From the NCBI RefSeq assembly GCF_017316305.2, contig NZ_CP147250.1:2107001-2171000 (forward strand): DNA of 64,000 nucleotides. The letters run 5' to 3'. Both the position numbers and the translations under genes were made by a program. The notes beneath the pieces were generated by a model. That model worked only from the letters and a program-made list of their open reading frames with translations, had not been told where the DNA came from and made no database searches. Numbering within the stretch: position 1 is the stretch's first letter; each line of letters starts with the position of its first letter. This DNA comes from Enterococcus sp. DIV1094 (GTDB lineage Bacteria; Bacillota; Bacilli; Lactobacillales; Enterococcaceae). This document shows positions 17,230-25,000 of this stretch, in pieces.

Positions 17230-17919
17230 CTAAATACCAAACAATAAAATGATAAAAAGCAAAATCAAATCATATAAGATATGCGCGAGCATCGGGATCC
17301 ATAAGTTTTGTGTTTTTAGCCATGCGTAGAGGGAAGGTGCATGAGCTAAGCCGATAACAAAAATACATTGATAGAGATTGCCACCATATACTGCATAATG
17401 GCTGAGACCGAAAACGAGTAGAGAAATCGTACTAGCGGTCAAAATAGAAACTTTAGTAGGCATAAATCTGGAAAGTAATAGAAAAGTTAGGACGAAGATC
17501 GCTGCAATATAAAGTTCTTCACCAATCAGGCTCACACTAAGTTGAGATAGATATAGGATTCCTCCGCCAATACTTAATCCTTCGTACCAGTTGGCTCCAC
17601 CAGCATTCGCAGCCATTGTTTGATTGAGCAGTTTTCCGATCAAGATAAAAATATCTGAAAGTAGAGAACCACTGATAATAACAAAAATGATCCAGCTCCA
17701 ATCTTTCTTTCTTAGTTTTTCAAATAAGGACTGTGTATTTTTCCAACCAATCAGCGAGATCAAAGCAAGCAGACCTCCGATAGGTAAAAAGGTCCAATCT
17801 AGAGCCCCTGAGAAGACCGGATTAGCGGTCATCATGCCCCAATCAGCCAAAATCAAAAGAATGAGTGCTAAGAGCGACCGCCACGGATTGAACGTGACAG
17901 CTTGAAACATCGTGAACAT
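17230..17919 (-). CDS. CPBP family intramembrane protease-like protein
   Basis: 229-residue membrane protein with about seven hydrophobic segments. It carries the CPBP/Abi layout: GEELYIAAIF (motif 1, about residue 130), FGLSHYAVYGG (motif 2) and AHILYDLILL (motif 3). Motif 1 is normally EExxxR; here the pair of glutamates is kept but the arginine position is Ala or Ile. Family members process prenylated or membrane proteins and some give bacteriocin immunity; the role here is unknown. ATG at 17919 has AGGAGGAG upstream. It is a single gene with no obvious bacteriocin neighbour. Confidence 0.8.
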   Translation of the reverse strand: MFTMFQAVTFNPWRSLLALILLILADWGMMTANPVFSGALDWTFLPIGGLLALISLIGWKNTQSLFEKLRKKDWSWIIFVIISGSLLSDIFILIGKLLNQTMAANAGGANWYEGLSIGGGILYLSQLSVSLIGEELYIAAIFVLTFLLLSRFMPTKVSILTASTISLLVFGLSHYAVYGGNLYQCIFVIGLAHAPSLYAWLKTQNLWIPMLAHILYDLILLFIILLFGI

Positions 17920-18160
17920 TAAATAACTCCTCCTATAATAAAATCAACAAAGTGCGATTGTATCATTGATCTAAAAGATATTGAAATCATTTGCTGTTTT
18001 TTTTAGAGCTAGATGAGAGAGCTTTTTTCTTGGTGTAGGAAAACCAGATATCTATGATAAAATAAAGTATCAAAAGAAACTGTCTGAGCAGATAGTGACT
18101 AGCGTTTCTTGAGTCGAAAATCGAATGGGCATATTTTAGGAGAGGACAAAGGAAAAACGA

Positions 18161-18511
18161 ATGTTAATCACAAAAAAATGGATGGATCGTTTGACACGTC
18201 CATACAGGTCACAAGGAATGGTCCGTTGTTTAGCGGAATCGCAGAGTATGGATAGTATTAGTAGTAAAGTGATTTTATTGATCAATGAGAAGAATGTGAC
18301 GATTTTATTTTTGAATTTTTTTCAAACGAAAGTCATTGATCATCTCACCTATGAACGAGCAGAGATTGAAAAGGAAGATGTGGCTTTAGGTGGTGGACTA
18401 TCTGTTGTCTGGCGTTTTTCTGCTGGAGGGAAGAAGTGGCGCTTTCGAATCATAAAAAAAATCATTCCTTTAGGGGATGAACAAAGAGAATTTTTAATGC
18501 AAATCCAGTAA
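18161..18511 (+). CDS. Small conserved-looking protein of unknown function
   Basis: 116 residues, basic, no membrane segment or signal peptide. It alternates short hydrophobic beta-like stretches (KVILLINEKNVTILFLNF, LSVVWRF, WRFRIIKKIIPLG) and ends in an amphipathic helix (DEQREFLMQIQ), a pattern compatible with a small PH-like fold, but I do not recognise the family. The ATG at 18161 follows AGGAGAGGACAAAGG. It converges with the tetR-type gene and they share a terminator. Confidence 0.65.
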   Translation: MLITKKWMDRLTRPYRSQGMVRCLAESQSMDSISSKVILLINEKNVTILFLNFFQTKVIDHLTYERAEIEKEDVALGGGLSVVWRFSAGGKKWRFRIIKKIIPLGDEQREFLMQIQ

Positions 18512-18540
18512 GGTATGTATTTACGGGTTCAATAAAGAAA

Positions 18541-18580
18541 AGAAGAACGACTATACAACCGTAGGTGATAGTGTTCTTCT
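18541..18580. terminator. Terminator between convergent small gene and tetR-type gene
   Basis: Stem AGAAGAAC-g-ACTAT (18541-18554) with ATAGTGTTCTTCT (18568-18580), then T7 on the plus strand; A-rich on the other side, so probably bidirectional. Confidence 0.88.
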
Positions 18581-18588
18581 TTTTTTGA

Positions 18589-19125
18589 TCAGAATCGCGT
18601 GATGATGTCATCTAAAATAGTGATCAGTTCGTCTTTTTCTACTTTTAAGTGACCACTGCTCCATTCAGCTAAGACGTTTGTGATTCCTGAAATCGAGAAA
18701 AGAACTTCTACTTTGTTTTTGATATCCTTTTCATCTAATTGTTCTTCGTCCAGGACTCTTTTTATCAAGATGTGTGTCAACTGAGCGGAGAGTTCATCAT
18801 CCATGAAATCATTGAAGAAAAAGTGGAAAACAGCTTTGTTCTCATCTACATGATTGACTAAAGCATGGACAAAGTTGCGAAAGTCATATTGCTCTTTTTT
18901 TGGGTAAGTTTGATCGAAGATATCTGTCAGTATACAGATCGATTCTTCAATGATTTTTGAACGAAGATCATAAATATCTTCATAATGAGTATAAAACGTT
19001 CCTCGCCCGATATCTGCTTGTTGTGAAAGCTCCGCGATCGTGATTTTATTGATTGGTTTTTCTTTCGTTAAATCCAAAAAGGCTTGTTTGATTGCTTGTT
19101 TAGTTTTGGCGCTTCGACGGTCCAT
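18589..19125 (-). CDS. TetR family transcriptional regulator
   Basis: 178 residues. The N-terminal helix-turn-helix (KITIAELSQQADIGRGTFYTHYED, positions about 27-50) is a textbook TetR DNA-binding motif, and the C-terminal half resembles the TetR_C/DhaS-like group. Ligand unknown. It is transcribed away from the acetyltransferase gene across a 145-bp gap that contains an inverted repeat, so it may control itself and that neighbour. The ATG at 19125 follows AAAGGAGAT. Confidence 0.93.
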   Translation of the reverse strand: MDRRSAKTKQAIKQAFLDLTKEKPINKITIAELSQQADIGRGTFYTHYEDIYDLRSKIIEESICILTDIFDQTYPKKEQYDFRNFVHALVNHVDENKAVFHFFFNDFMDDELSAQLTHILIKRVLDEEQLDEKDIKNKVEVLFSISGITNVLAEWSSGHLKVEKDELITILDDIITRF

Positions 19126-19159
19126 GCGTATCTCCTTTTTTAGACAGTATCTTCCTAAA

Positions 19160-19186
19160 TGTTCATTATTGGACAGATGTTGAACA
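19160..19186. promoter_or_regulatory. Possible TetR-type operator in divergent gap
   Basis: Inverted repeat TGTTCA (19160-19165) and TGAACA (19181-19186), 15 bases apart, with partial symmetry extending outward, between the tetR-type and GNAT genes. Assignment to the adjacent regulator is inferred from position. Confidence 0.4.
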
Positions 19187-19270
19187 ATTGCCTATAGGAA
19201 GTGGCTTTCTGAGTAATTATAATAAAGTTACATCAAGAAATAAAGTTTTGTTTTAAAGGAGAAGATGAAC

Positions 19271-19876
19271 ATGGAAAAATTAACGATTCGTTCAATCGAT
19301 AAAAAAGACTTAGATACAGCAAGTAAATTTGCGGCGCAAGGGATGAACTATTCGAGTTATACAGAAAATCCGATCGCGCTTTATCTCTATCGCCAGTACG
19401 CATTGTCAGCAATGTTGATGAAATCAACAGTCACCCTGGGTGCTTATTTGGATGGAAAATTTGTTGGCTTTATATTTGCTCGCTTCGATGGAGAAAAGAA
19501 AGTACCTGTTTCATGGGGGAGACGGTTGTTTGTCAACATGGTAGAAAAAATGATCGGCTTGACTGGTTACCAAGGTGCGATAGGAGCATATGACCAAGCC
19601 AATCAAAAAATGTATCATGAATTTGCATCGAATCATCCAGAGGGTGAAATCACTTATTTTGCGGTTGATCCGGCTTTGAAAGGTAAGCGGATCGGTTCAC
19701 GCTTGTTAGAAGAAATCAAGAAACGTTACAAAGATAAACGTGTATATCTCTATACAGACTCTAATTGTAATTACCAATTTTACTTGAAAAAAGGATTCCA
19801 GATTTTCGGTCGTCAACCAATCGATCTAGGTGAAGGAGAACCAATGACTTGTTACTTACTAAGCACAACTTTATGA
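19271..19876 (+). CDS. GNAT family N-acetyltransferase
   Basis: 201 residues. The acetyl-CoA binding segment is ITYFAVDPALKGKRIGSRLLEEI (about residues 130-150; the R/Q-x-x-G-x-G/A part is GKRIGS), and the C-terminal YTDSNCNYQFYLKKGFQIFG is typical of the fold. The acceptor is unknown. Two ATGs lie at 19265 and 19271; I prefer 19271, nine bases after AAGGAG. A terminator follows at 19911-19938. Confidence 0.9.
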   Translation: MEKLTIRSIDKKDLDTASKFAAQGMNYSSYTENPIALYLYRQYALSAMLMKSTVTLGAYLDGKFVGFIFARFDGEKKVPVSWGRRLFVNMVEKMIGLTGYQGAIGAYDQANQKMYHEFASNHPEGEITYFAVDPALKGKRIGSRLLEEIKKRYKDKRVYLYTDSNCNYQFYLKKGFQIFGRQPIDLGEGEPMTCYLLSTTL

Positions 19877-19910
19877 TCGAATAAATGACGTTAATATATA
19901 TGCTACTCTT

Positions 19911-19938
19911 AACGTTGACTCATTGATGAGTCGGCGTT
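19911..19938 (+). terminator. Terminator after GNAT gene
   Basis: AACG-tt-GACTCAT (19911-19923) pairs with ATGAGTC-gg-CGTT (19926-19938), followed by a T-rich tract. Confidence 0.85.
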
Positions 19939-20001
19939 TATTTTTCTTTTACCAATCATGAGTCACGAGCAGAAGTTAAAGTAAAAAAACAAGAGTTCCT
20001 T

Positions 20002-20058
20002 TATAATCTAAATGGAGATCGTTTTAGTTGGCGGAGAATCACAGCGAGCCAACTAAAA
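20002..20058 (+). promoter_or_regulatory. Promoter -10 and leader hairpin before DUF1304 gene
   Basis: A TATAAT at 20002-20007 (no good -35) is followed by an 11-bp perfect inverted repeat, TTTTAGTTGGC (20022-20032) and GCCAACTAAAA (20048-20058), loop 15 bases. It would sit near the 5' end of the transcript. It has no T-tract, so it is not a terminator. It could be an operator or an mRNA structure. Confidence 0.5.
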
Positions 20059-20095
20059 ATAGGATCGATCACTGATTTAGAAAGGAAGAAAATAG

Positions 20096-20455
20096 ATGAC
20101 ACTTTTATCTCAGATTTTAGTTACCCTTGTTGCATTGGAGTTTCTTTATATCATGTACATTGAAACATTTGCGACAGTCTCTGCAACAACTAGTCGAGTA
20201 TTCAATATGCCAAAAGAAGAATTACAACGGCAGTCAGTGCAGACTTTATTTAAGAATCAAGGGATCTATAACGGTTTACTTGGCGTGGCTTTGATATACG
20301 GTGCTTATTTTTCAAATGCACCGAAAGAAATCACAGGGCTATTATTGATTTATATCTTACTTGTTGCGGCTTATGGCAGTTTTACGAGTGATCGCTTGAT
20401 CATTGTCAAACAAGGTGGATTAGCGCTGATTGCACTCATTACGCTATTTTTTTAA
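20096..20455 (+). CDS. DUF1304 family membrane protein
   Basis: 119 residues, four hydrophobic segments (about 5-25, 57-72, 78-96 and 100-118). The start MTLLSQILVTLVALEFLYIMYIE and the conserved ETF...KNQGIYNG...AYG pattern match DUF1304 proteins, whose function is unknown. ATG follows GAAAGGAAG. It has its own promoter and a leader hairpin. Confidence 0.85.
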   Translation: MTLLSQILVTLVALEFLYIMYIETFATVSATTSRVFNMPKEELQRQSVQTLFKNQGIYNGLLGVALIYGAYFSNAPKEITGLLLIYILLVAAYGSFTSDRLIIVKQGGLALIALITLFF

Positions 20456-20576
20456 GAATGATGCGGAGAATTCAATGTAAAAAACATGAAAGTTTGTGAA
20501 AAACCTTACTTTGGTCGCTAGAATATGCTATCCTATAACGTGCATTTTATAAATTTTTTATGAAAATGGGGTAGTA

Positions 20577-22214
20577 GTGTTGTTGAAGAATTATATGCGT
20601 TTATTGAGAAAAGAATTTACTGGTTATGATCTTTCAAAATTCCAAAAAGATGTATTGGCAGGAATCACCGTTGCTGCGGTTGCTTTGCCTTTAGCATTGG
20701 CGTTTGGTGTTTCAAGTGGGGCTGATGCGGCCGCTGGGTTGATTACAGCTGTCATTGCCGGTCTAGTCATTGGTGGTTTGTCAGGTGGGTTCTATCAAAT
20801 CTCTGGTCCGACTGGTGCGATGGCGGCTATCTTGATGTCTATTGCGGCTAAGCAAGGGATGCAAGGGGTTTTGTTAGCCACTTTCTTAGCTGGCGGCTTT
20901 TTACTAGTTGCGGGTATTTTTAGGCTTGGAACGTTGACTTCGTTTATTCCAGCGCCAGTCATCACCGGATTTACTTCTGGGATCGCGATTATTATCGCAT
21001 TGGGGCAGGTGGATAATTTATTCGGAGTCTCGTCTAAAGGTGCGAATGTCATGGAGAAGTTGACTAGCTATCAAGATTTAGGCTTTGCTATCTCTTTTCC
21101 AACGCTTCTAATGGGGAGTTTGGTGATCATCGGGATGGTGTTCTATCCTAAAAAATGGGGACAAAAAATACCAAGTTCATTACTAGCGATCGTCATTACA
21201 ACTGCTTTGATGATGCTTGTTGATTGGCCAATCGCAACGGTAGGAGAAATTCCTCAAACATTGATCAGTAACAATCGGTTGTCCCTTGGCGATTTTAGCC
21301 TTTCAGCGTTCCAAACAGTACTTGTCCCTGCAATCAGTATTGCGTTATTAGGGATGATCGAAAGTTTGTTGTGCGGTGCTTCGGCAGGACGTATGGCGAA
21401 TCGTCAATTAGATAGCAACCAAGAATTGATTGCACAGGGGATTGGCAATCTACTGTTGCCATTTTTTGGTGGGATTCCGGCGACAGCAGCAATCGCTCGA
21501 ACGAGTGTAGCGATCAAATCAGGTGCGCAAACAAGATTAGCTGGGATGATCCACGCCATCGTCTTGTTTCTATCTATGCTGATTTTTGCTCCGATCATGT
21601 CGAATATCCCAATGCCAGCACTAGCAGGTGTGTTGATCGTTACTGCTTGGCGTATGAACGAATGGGAAACGATCAAAGAACTATTTGCTAAAAAATACTG
21701 GTCAGCGATCCTCTTATTTTTCTTGACGATGGGGTGTACAGTGATCTTTGATCTAAGTATAGCAATCGTTATCGGAATCATCAGCGGATGTGTATTTTTT
21801 GTTGCTAAGAGCGCAGCCATCACGATTTCGATTGAAGAAGTCGATTGGCAACGAGTGAACTTACCAGAAACAAGACAGTTAGATAATTGGGCGGTGGTTT
21901 ATATCAGTGGGCCTTTGTTCTTCATGTCTGCTGAACGCTTGAAGGCAACCTTAGCACAGTTACAAGAAAAAGAAGGAATCATTTTTTCGATGCGTGGGGT
22001 ACCGAGTATTGATTTGACGGCTCAAAGCTTATTTGAAGAATTTCAAGAAAAAGCTGTTTTACAAGGGCAGACGATCATTTACACTTCGTTACAGCCAGAA
22101 GTTGAAAAGCAATTGGAACATCTCTGGGAAAAACAAAAGACGGAACAGCATCGCACTGTAGCCCATGCATTATCCTCCTTGCACAAAAAATATGTGATCG
22201 ACGGTGAAGCGTAG
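20577..22214 (+). CDS. SulP family anion transporter with STAS domain
   Basis: 545 residues: about 12 membrane segments (roughly residues 20-405) forming the SulP core, including SGPTGAMAAI and the GNLLLPFFGGIPATAAIAR signature, then a cytosolic STAS domain (about 430-530). SulP proteins carry sulfate, bicarbonate or other anions; no carbonic anhydrase or sulfur genes are adjacent to help decide. The likely start is GTG 20577, with a GGGG sequence eight bases upstream; TTG codons follow immediately in frame. Confidence 0.93.
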   Translation: MLLKNYMRLLRKEFTGYDLSKFQKDVLAGITVAAVALPLALAFGVSSGADAAAGLITAVIAGLVIGGLSGGFYQISGPTGAMAAILMSIAAKQGMQGVLLATFLAGGFLLVAGIFRLGTLTSFIPAPVITGFTSGIAIIIALGQVDNLFGVSSKGANVMEKLTSYQDLGFAISFPTLLMGSLVIIGMVFYPKKWGQKIPSSLLAIVITTALMMLVDWPIATVGEIPQTLISNNRLSLGDFSLSAFQTVLVPAISIALLGMIESLLCGASAGRMANRQLDSNQELIAQGIGNLLLPFFGGIPATAAIARTSVAIKSGAQTRLAGMIHAIVLFLSMLIFAPIMSNIPMPALAGVLIVTAWRMNEWETIKELFAKKYWSAILLFFLTMGCTVIFDLSIAIVIGIISGCVFFVAKSAAITISIEEVDWQRVNLPETRQLDNWAVVYISGPLFFMSAERLKATLAQLQEKEGIIFSMRGVPSIDLTAQSLFEEFQEKAVLQGQTIIYTSLQPEVEKQLEHLWEKQKTEQHRTVAHALSSLHKKYVIDGEA

Positions 22215-22241
22215 TCGGATGATGTGCGAGACAAAAAAGAT

Positions 22242-22281
22242 TTGTGACTGTTACAAGGGGTAAGGTAAAATAAAGTAACAG
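22242..22281 (+). promoter_or_regulatory. Promoter of merR-type gene with dyad
   Basis: TTGTGA (22242-22247), 18-bp spacer, TAAAAT (22266-22271). CTGTTAC (22248-22254) and GTAACAG (22275-22281) form an inverted repeat that brackets the spacer and -10. The wide spacing suits MerR-type control, but the dyad extends past the -10. Confidence 0.5.
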
Positions 22282-22305
22282 ATTTCTGGGAGGCGGAGAA
22301 ATAAA

Positions 22306-22680
22306 ATGAATATCAAACAAGTCAGTGAAGAAAAAGGCATCTCTGCGGATACATTGCGTTACTATGAGCGAATCGGACTGATTCCACCGGTAAATCGAAC
22401 AACCGGGGGCATCCGTGATTATACCGAAGAAGATTTACGCTGGGTCGACTTCACACTATGTATGCGAAGCGCGGGTTTGTCGATCGAGTCCTTGACCGAG
22501 TATATCCGTTTATATGGTGCAGGTGAAGAAACGATCCTTGCTCGTAGAGACTTGCTGATGGAAGAAAGCGCCCAATTGGAAAGAAAGATGGCAGAGATGC
22601 AAGCTTGCTACGATCGTCTTCAAAAGAAAATCGCCCATTACAACGAAGACTTGGTAAAAGGCGATAAAATCTTTGCCTGA
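22306..22680 (+). CDS. MerR family transcriptional regulator
   Basis: 124 residues. The N-terminal winged helix (IKQVSEEKGISADTLRYYERIGLIPP) is the MerR signature, followed by the linker helices and a coiled coil (about 80-115). One cysteine (Cys62, in LCMRS) and another near 104 exist but the metal-binding loop of MerR itself is absent, so it belongs to the small AdhR/YraB-like group. ATG follows GGGAGGCGG. It probably controls itself and perhaps the SulP gene upstream. Confidence 0.92.
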   Translation: MNIKQVSEEKGISADTLRYYERIGLIPPVNRTTGGIRDYTEEDLRWVDFTLCMRSAGLSIESLTEYIRLYGAGEETILARRDLLMEESAQLERKMAEMQACYDRLQKKIAHYNEDLVKGDKIFA

Positions 22681-22695
22681 TCGGGTAGACGAAAC

Positions 22696-22742
22696 AAAGA
22701 ACCAAGCAATTGCGCCTAAAATAAGGGATTGGTTGGTTCTTT
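22696..22742. terminator. Terminator between convergent merR-type and UDG genes
   Basis: AAAGAACCAA-g-CAAT (22696-22710) pairs with ATTGGTTGGTTCTTT (22728-22742) with one mismatch; loop 17 bases. T-rich sequence follows on the plus strand. Confidence 0.78.
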
Positions 22743-22749
22743 GCTGTCT

Positions 22750-23394
22750 TTATATTTTTTGGTGAAGTAGTTCTCCGAGTGTTTGCCAATCCGCTAAAAT
22801 AGTGTCTGTCAATGTTCGATTATAAAAAATAGCAGCTGGATGAAAGAGTGGCAGTACCTTATATTGCTTGTTGGAGTACTGGTAAGCATCGTGTTGTTGA
22901 TTCAACTCTAAGACTGGGCCCGTATACAATTTCCCGTGATTTTTTGAAATCGTATAGTCTTTTCCTAACAAGCGCTGCAACCCAATATTACCTAATGTGG
23001 CAATCAATTGGGGACGAACATGTTGCAATTCATAATCCAAGATCGGTGCGTGGGCAAACACTTCTGCTTTACTAGGCGTTCGATTCGGATAGACGATCTC
23101 TGATTTTTGAGTCCGTCCATTGATCCGTTGGACGATACGGTAGGGGCGACTTCTAACAGCACTCGTGATATACACTTCTTCTCGAGATAAACCGACTGAC
23201 TGCAGGGCATTCATCAACTCTTTGCCAGCTTGACCGCTAAATGGAATATGGTTCTCAATTTCTGTTTTTCCTGGTGCTTCGCCGACTAGCATCAACTTAG
23301 GCTGCATAGGACCTTGGCCTGCAACAAACCCTTCTACGTGATACCCTTGGATACGGCGCGTGGCTTCGTCAATCAATTGTTTTGGATAATCCAT
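22750..23394 (-). CDS. Uracil-DNA glycosylase superfamily protein (family 4-like, no Fe-S cysteines)
   Basis: 214 residues. Motif GEAPGKTEIENHIPFSGQAGKEL (about residues 38-60) and the C-terminal HPAAIFYN (about 188) are those of family 4/5 uracil-DNA glycosylases that remove uracil from DNA. Family 4 enzymes normally bind an iron-sulfur cluster through four cysteines; this protein contains no cysteine at all. It is therefore a cluster-less relative. ATG at 23394 follows a weak AGGAGTTGATGAG site. It is convergent with the merR-type gene. Confidence 0.85.
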   Translation of the reverse strand: MDYPKQLIDEATRRIQGYHVEGFVAGQGPMQPKLMLVGEAPGKTEIENHIPFSGQAGKELMNALQSVGLSREEVYITSAVRSRPYRIVQRINGRTQKSEIVYPNRTPSKAEVFAHAPILDYELQHVRPQLIATLGNIGLQRLLGKDYTISKNHGKLYTGPVLELNQQHDAYQYSNKQYKVLPLFHPAAIFYNRTLTDTILADWQTLGELLHQKI

Positions 23395-23470
23395 CTCATC
23401 AACTCCTGTTCTTATCCATTATAAAAAGAAATCGATCAATTGACGAATGATTGGCAACATAAAAAAGTAG

Positions 23471-23499
23471 TTGACGAATAAAGCCAGATTTGGTATTCT
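23471..23499 (+). promoter_or_regulatory. Promoter of the rplU-prp-rpmA operon
   Basis: TTGACG (23471-23476), 17-bp spacer, TATTCT (23494-23499), directly before the L21 leader. Confidence 0.8.
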
Positions 23500-23506
23500 A
23501 GTAATG

Positions 23507-23612
23507 TTGTAATTGTGGTCTCCACAGCTACAACCGCACAGAACGAGTTAAATGAAGCACAGGTCACCCTGTCACTCTGGATGGCGAGTCTAAGTATGAA
23601 AATAAGGAGGTG
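23507..23612 (+). ncRNA. Ribosomal protein L21 leader
   Basis: The roughly 105-base leader between the promoter and rplU contains the features of the Firmicute L21 leader: a GTGGTCTCCAC hairpin near the start, the AACCGCACAGAACGAG stretch, and AGCACAGGTCACCCTGTCACTCTGGATGGCGAG paired segments before the AAGGAGGTG ribosome site. It is expected to bind L21 and feed back on the operon. Confidence 0.8.
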
Positions 23613-23621
23613 CTTTAAAGC

Positions 23622-23930
23622 ATGTACGCAATTATTAAAACAGGTGGTAAACAAGTTAAAGTTGAAGTTGGACAAACGATCTACATCGAAAAACTTGACG
23701 TTGAAGCAGGCGAAAAGGTTGTATTTGACGAAGTTATTTTAGTAGGTGGCGAAACTACGAAAGTAGGCGCTCCAACCGTTTCTGGTGCAACAGTTGAAGG
23801 TACAGTTGAAAAACACGGCAAACAAAAGAAAGTCGTAACTTTCAAATACAAACCTAAAAAACACTCACACCGCAAACAAGGTCATCGTCAACCATACACA
23901 AAAGTGGTTATCGACGCGATCAACGCTTAA
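23622..23930 (+). CDS. rplU: 50S ribosomal protein L21
   Basis: 102 residues, normal length. The start [17 protein letters not shown] and the end [20 protein letters not shown] are diagnostic; it binds 23S rRNA in the large subunit. The ATG at 23622 follows AAGGAGGTG. First gene of the L21-Prp-L27 operon, whose order is conserved in Firmicutes. Confidence 0.99.
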   Translation: MYAIIKTGGKQVKVEVGQTIYIEKLDVEAGEKVVFDEVILVGGETTKVGAPTVSGATVEGTVEKHGKQKKVVTFKYKPKKHSHRKQGHRQPYTKVVIDAINA

Positions 23931-23958
23931 TCTGCGTTTGAGAAAGAAGGCCTAAACA

Positions 23959-24297
23959 ATGATCAAAGGGACATTTAAACGAAATGACGCTGGTCAAATC
24001 GTTTCATTTACTTTGACTGGGCATGCTGATGCCGGTCCTTACGGAAGTGATATCGTCTGTGCAGGTGTTTCTGCATTAGCGATCAGCACGGTCAACGGGA
24101 TTGCTTCATTAGCAGGTTTCGAACCGATTGTTGAAATGAATGAAGAAGAAGGCGGCTATTTGTACGTCGAAGTAATTTCACCATTGACACAAGAGCAAAA
24201 CAATATTGCTGAAATCTTATTGGAGAATCTCCTATTAGGTTTACAATCGATCGAAGCTGACAACCCAGAACATATCCAAACAAAAACAATCAAATGA
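23959..24297 (+). CDS. prp: Ribosomal-processing cysteine protease Prp
   Basis: 112 residues. The catalytic pair is visible as GHADAG (His22) and DIVCAGVSAL (Cys34). Prp removes the N-terminal extension of ribosomal protein L27, encoded by the next gene, which carries the matching cleavage sequence. The location between rplU and rpmA is conserved in organisms that have it. Confidence 0.97.
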   Translation: MIKGTFKRNDAGQIVSFTLTGHADAGPYGSDIVCAGVSALAISTVNGIASLAGFEPIVEMNEEEGGYLYVEVISPLTQEQNNIAEILLENLLLGLQSIEADNPEHIQTKTIK

Positions 24298-24315
24298 AAA
24301 TAGGAGGTGCAGACC

Positions 24316-24609
24316 ATGTTGTTAACAATGAATCTACAATTATTCGCCCACAAAAAAGGTGGCGGTTCTACATCTAACGGCCGTGACTCAGAATCAAAAC
24401 GTCTAGGTGCTAAACGTGCTGACGGACAAACAGTTACAGGTGGATCAATTCTTTACCGCCAACGCGGAACAAAAATTTATCCAGGTGTGAACGTAGGTAT
24501 TGGTGGAGATGACACTTTATTTGCTAAAGTTGACGGTGTTGTTCGTTTCGAACGCAAAGGCCGCGACAAAAAACAAGTGTCTGTTTATCCAGTAGCTCAA
24601 GAAGCTTAA
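24316..24609 (+). CDS. rpmA: 50S ribosomal protein L27 with cleavable N-terminal extension
   Basis: 97 residues from the ATG at 24316, eight bases after TAGGAGG. The N-terminus [18 protein letters not shown] contains the Prp recognition pattern (LNLQxFA-like), so mature L27 should begin at Ala, with the tail reaching the peptidyl-transferase centre. The body ([19 protein letters not shown]) is typical L27. A terminator follows. Confidence 0.98.
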   Translation: MLLTMNLQLFAHKKGGGSTSNGRDSESKRLGAKRADGQTVTGGSILYRQRGTKIYPGVNVGIGGDDTLFAKVDGVVRFERKGRDKKQVSVYPVAQEA

Positions 24610-24622
24610 TGAACAGTTGGCT

Positions 24623-24656
24623 CTATTCCTTGCGTAGCAAGGGATAGGGTTTTTTT
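24623..24656 (+). terminator. Terminator of rplU operon
   Basis: 11-bp stem (24623-24633 with 24637-24647, one G-U pair), 3-base loop, then a T7 run. Confidence 0.92.
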
Positions 24657-25000
24657 ATGATTTAAATCAAACTATTCTCATGAGGGCCGGTTTCGACTCA
24701 GTAAGAGGTGGTTTTTTTGTCTCTATAGAATGAAGGGCATCTATCATTAGTGGTTTAGCAATGTTCTTCAGCTATATATGGAAAAGAGAATGCGAAAAAA
24801 ATAAAAATATCCAGACAGTTATTAGTGATATCTAAAAGATCTTAGTATTTCAGAAGTGCATTATTTTCTCGGAAAATAAATAACGAACGTTCTTTGTCGT
24901 TTTGAATGTATCTTGCTTCCTTTTTGATATAAATAGTTGACGAATAGTGATTAAATCAATAGTATTAAGTTTCAAGGACAAGAGAAAAGGGGCGAAAAAA
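24657..25000 (+). promoter_or_regulatory. Gap before mptR with a sigma-A promoter
   Basis: This 340-bp AT-rich gap has no gene that I can support. Near its right end TTGACG (24937-24942), a 17-bp spacer and TAGTAT (24960-24965) make a reasonable vegetative promoter, giving a leader of about 30 bases before mptR. I see no -24/-12 promoter here, so mptR itself should be made by the housekeeping polymerase. Confidence 0.6.

Noticed and set aside
16929..17240. Minus-strand reading frame of 103 codons crossing the tRNA-Arg
   Set aside because: It reads through the tRNA and its terminator; the tail RRDSNPRPS is the usual artefact of translating a tRNA on the wrong strand, and no ribosome site supports it.
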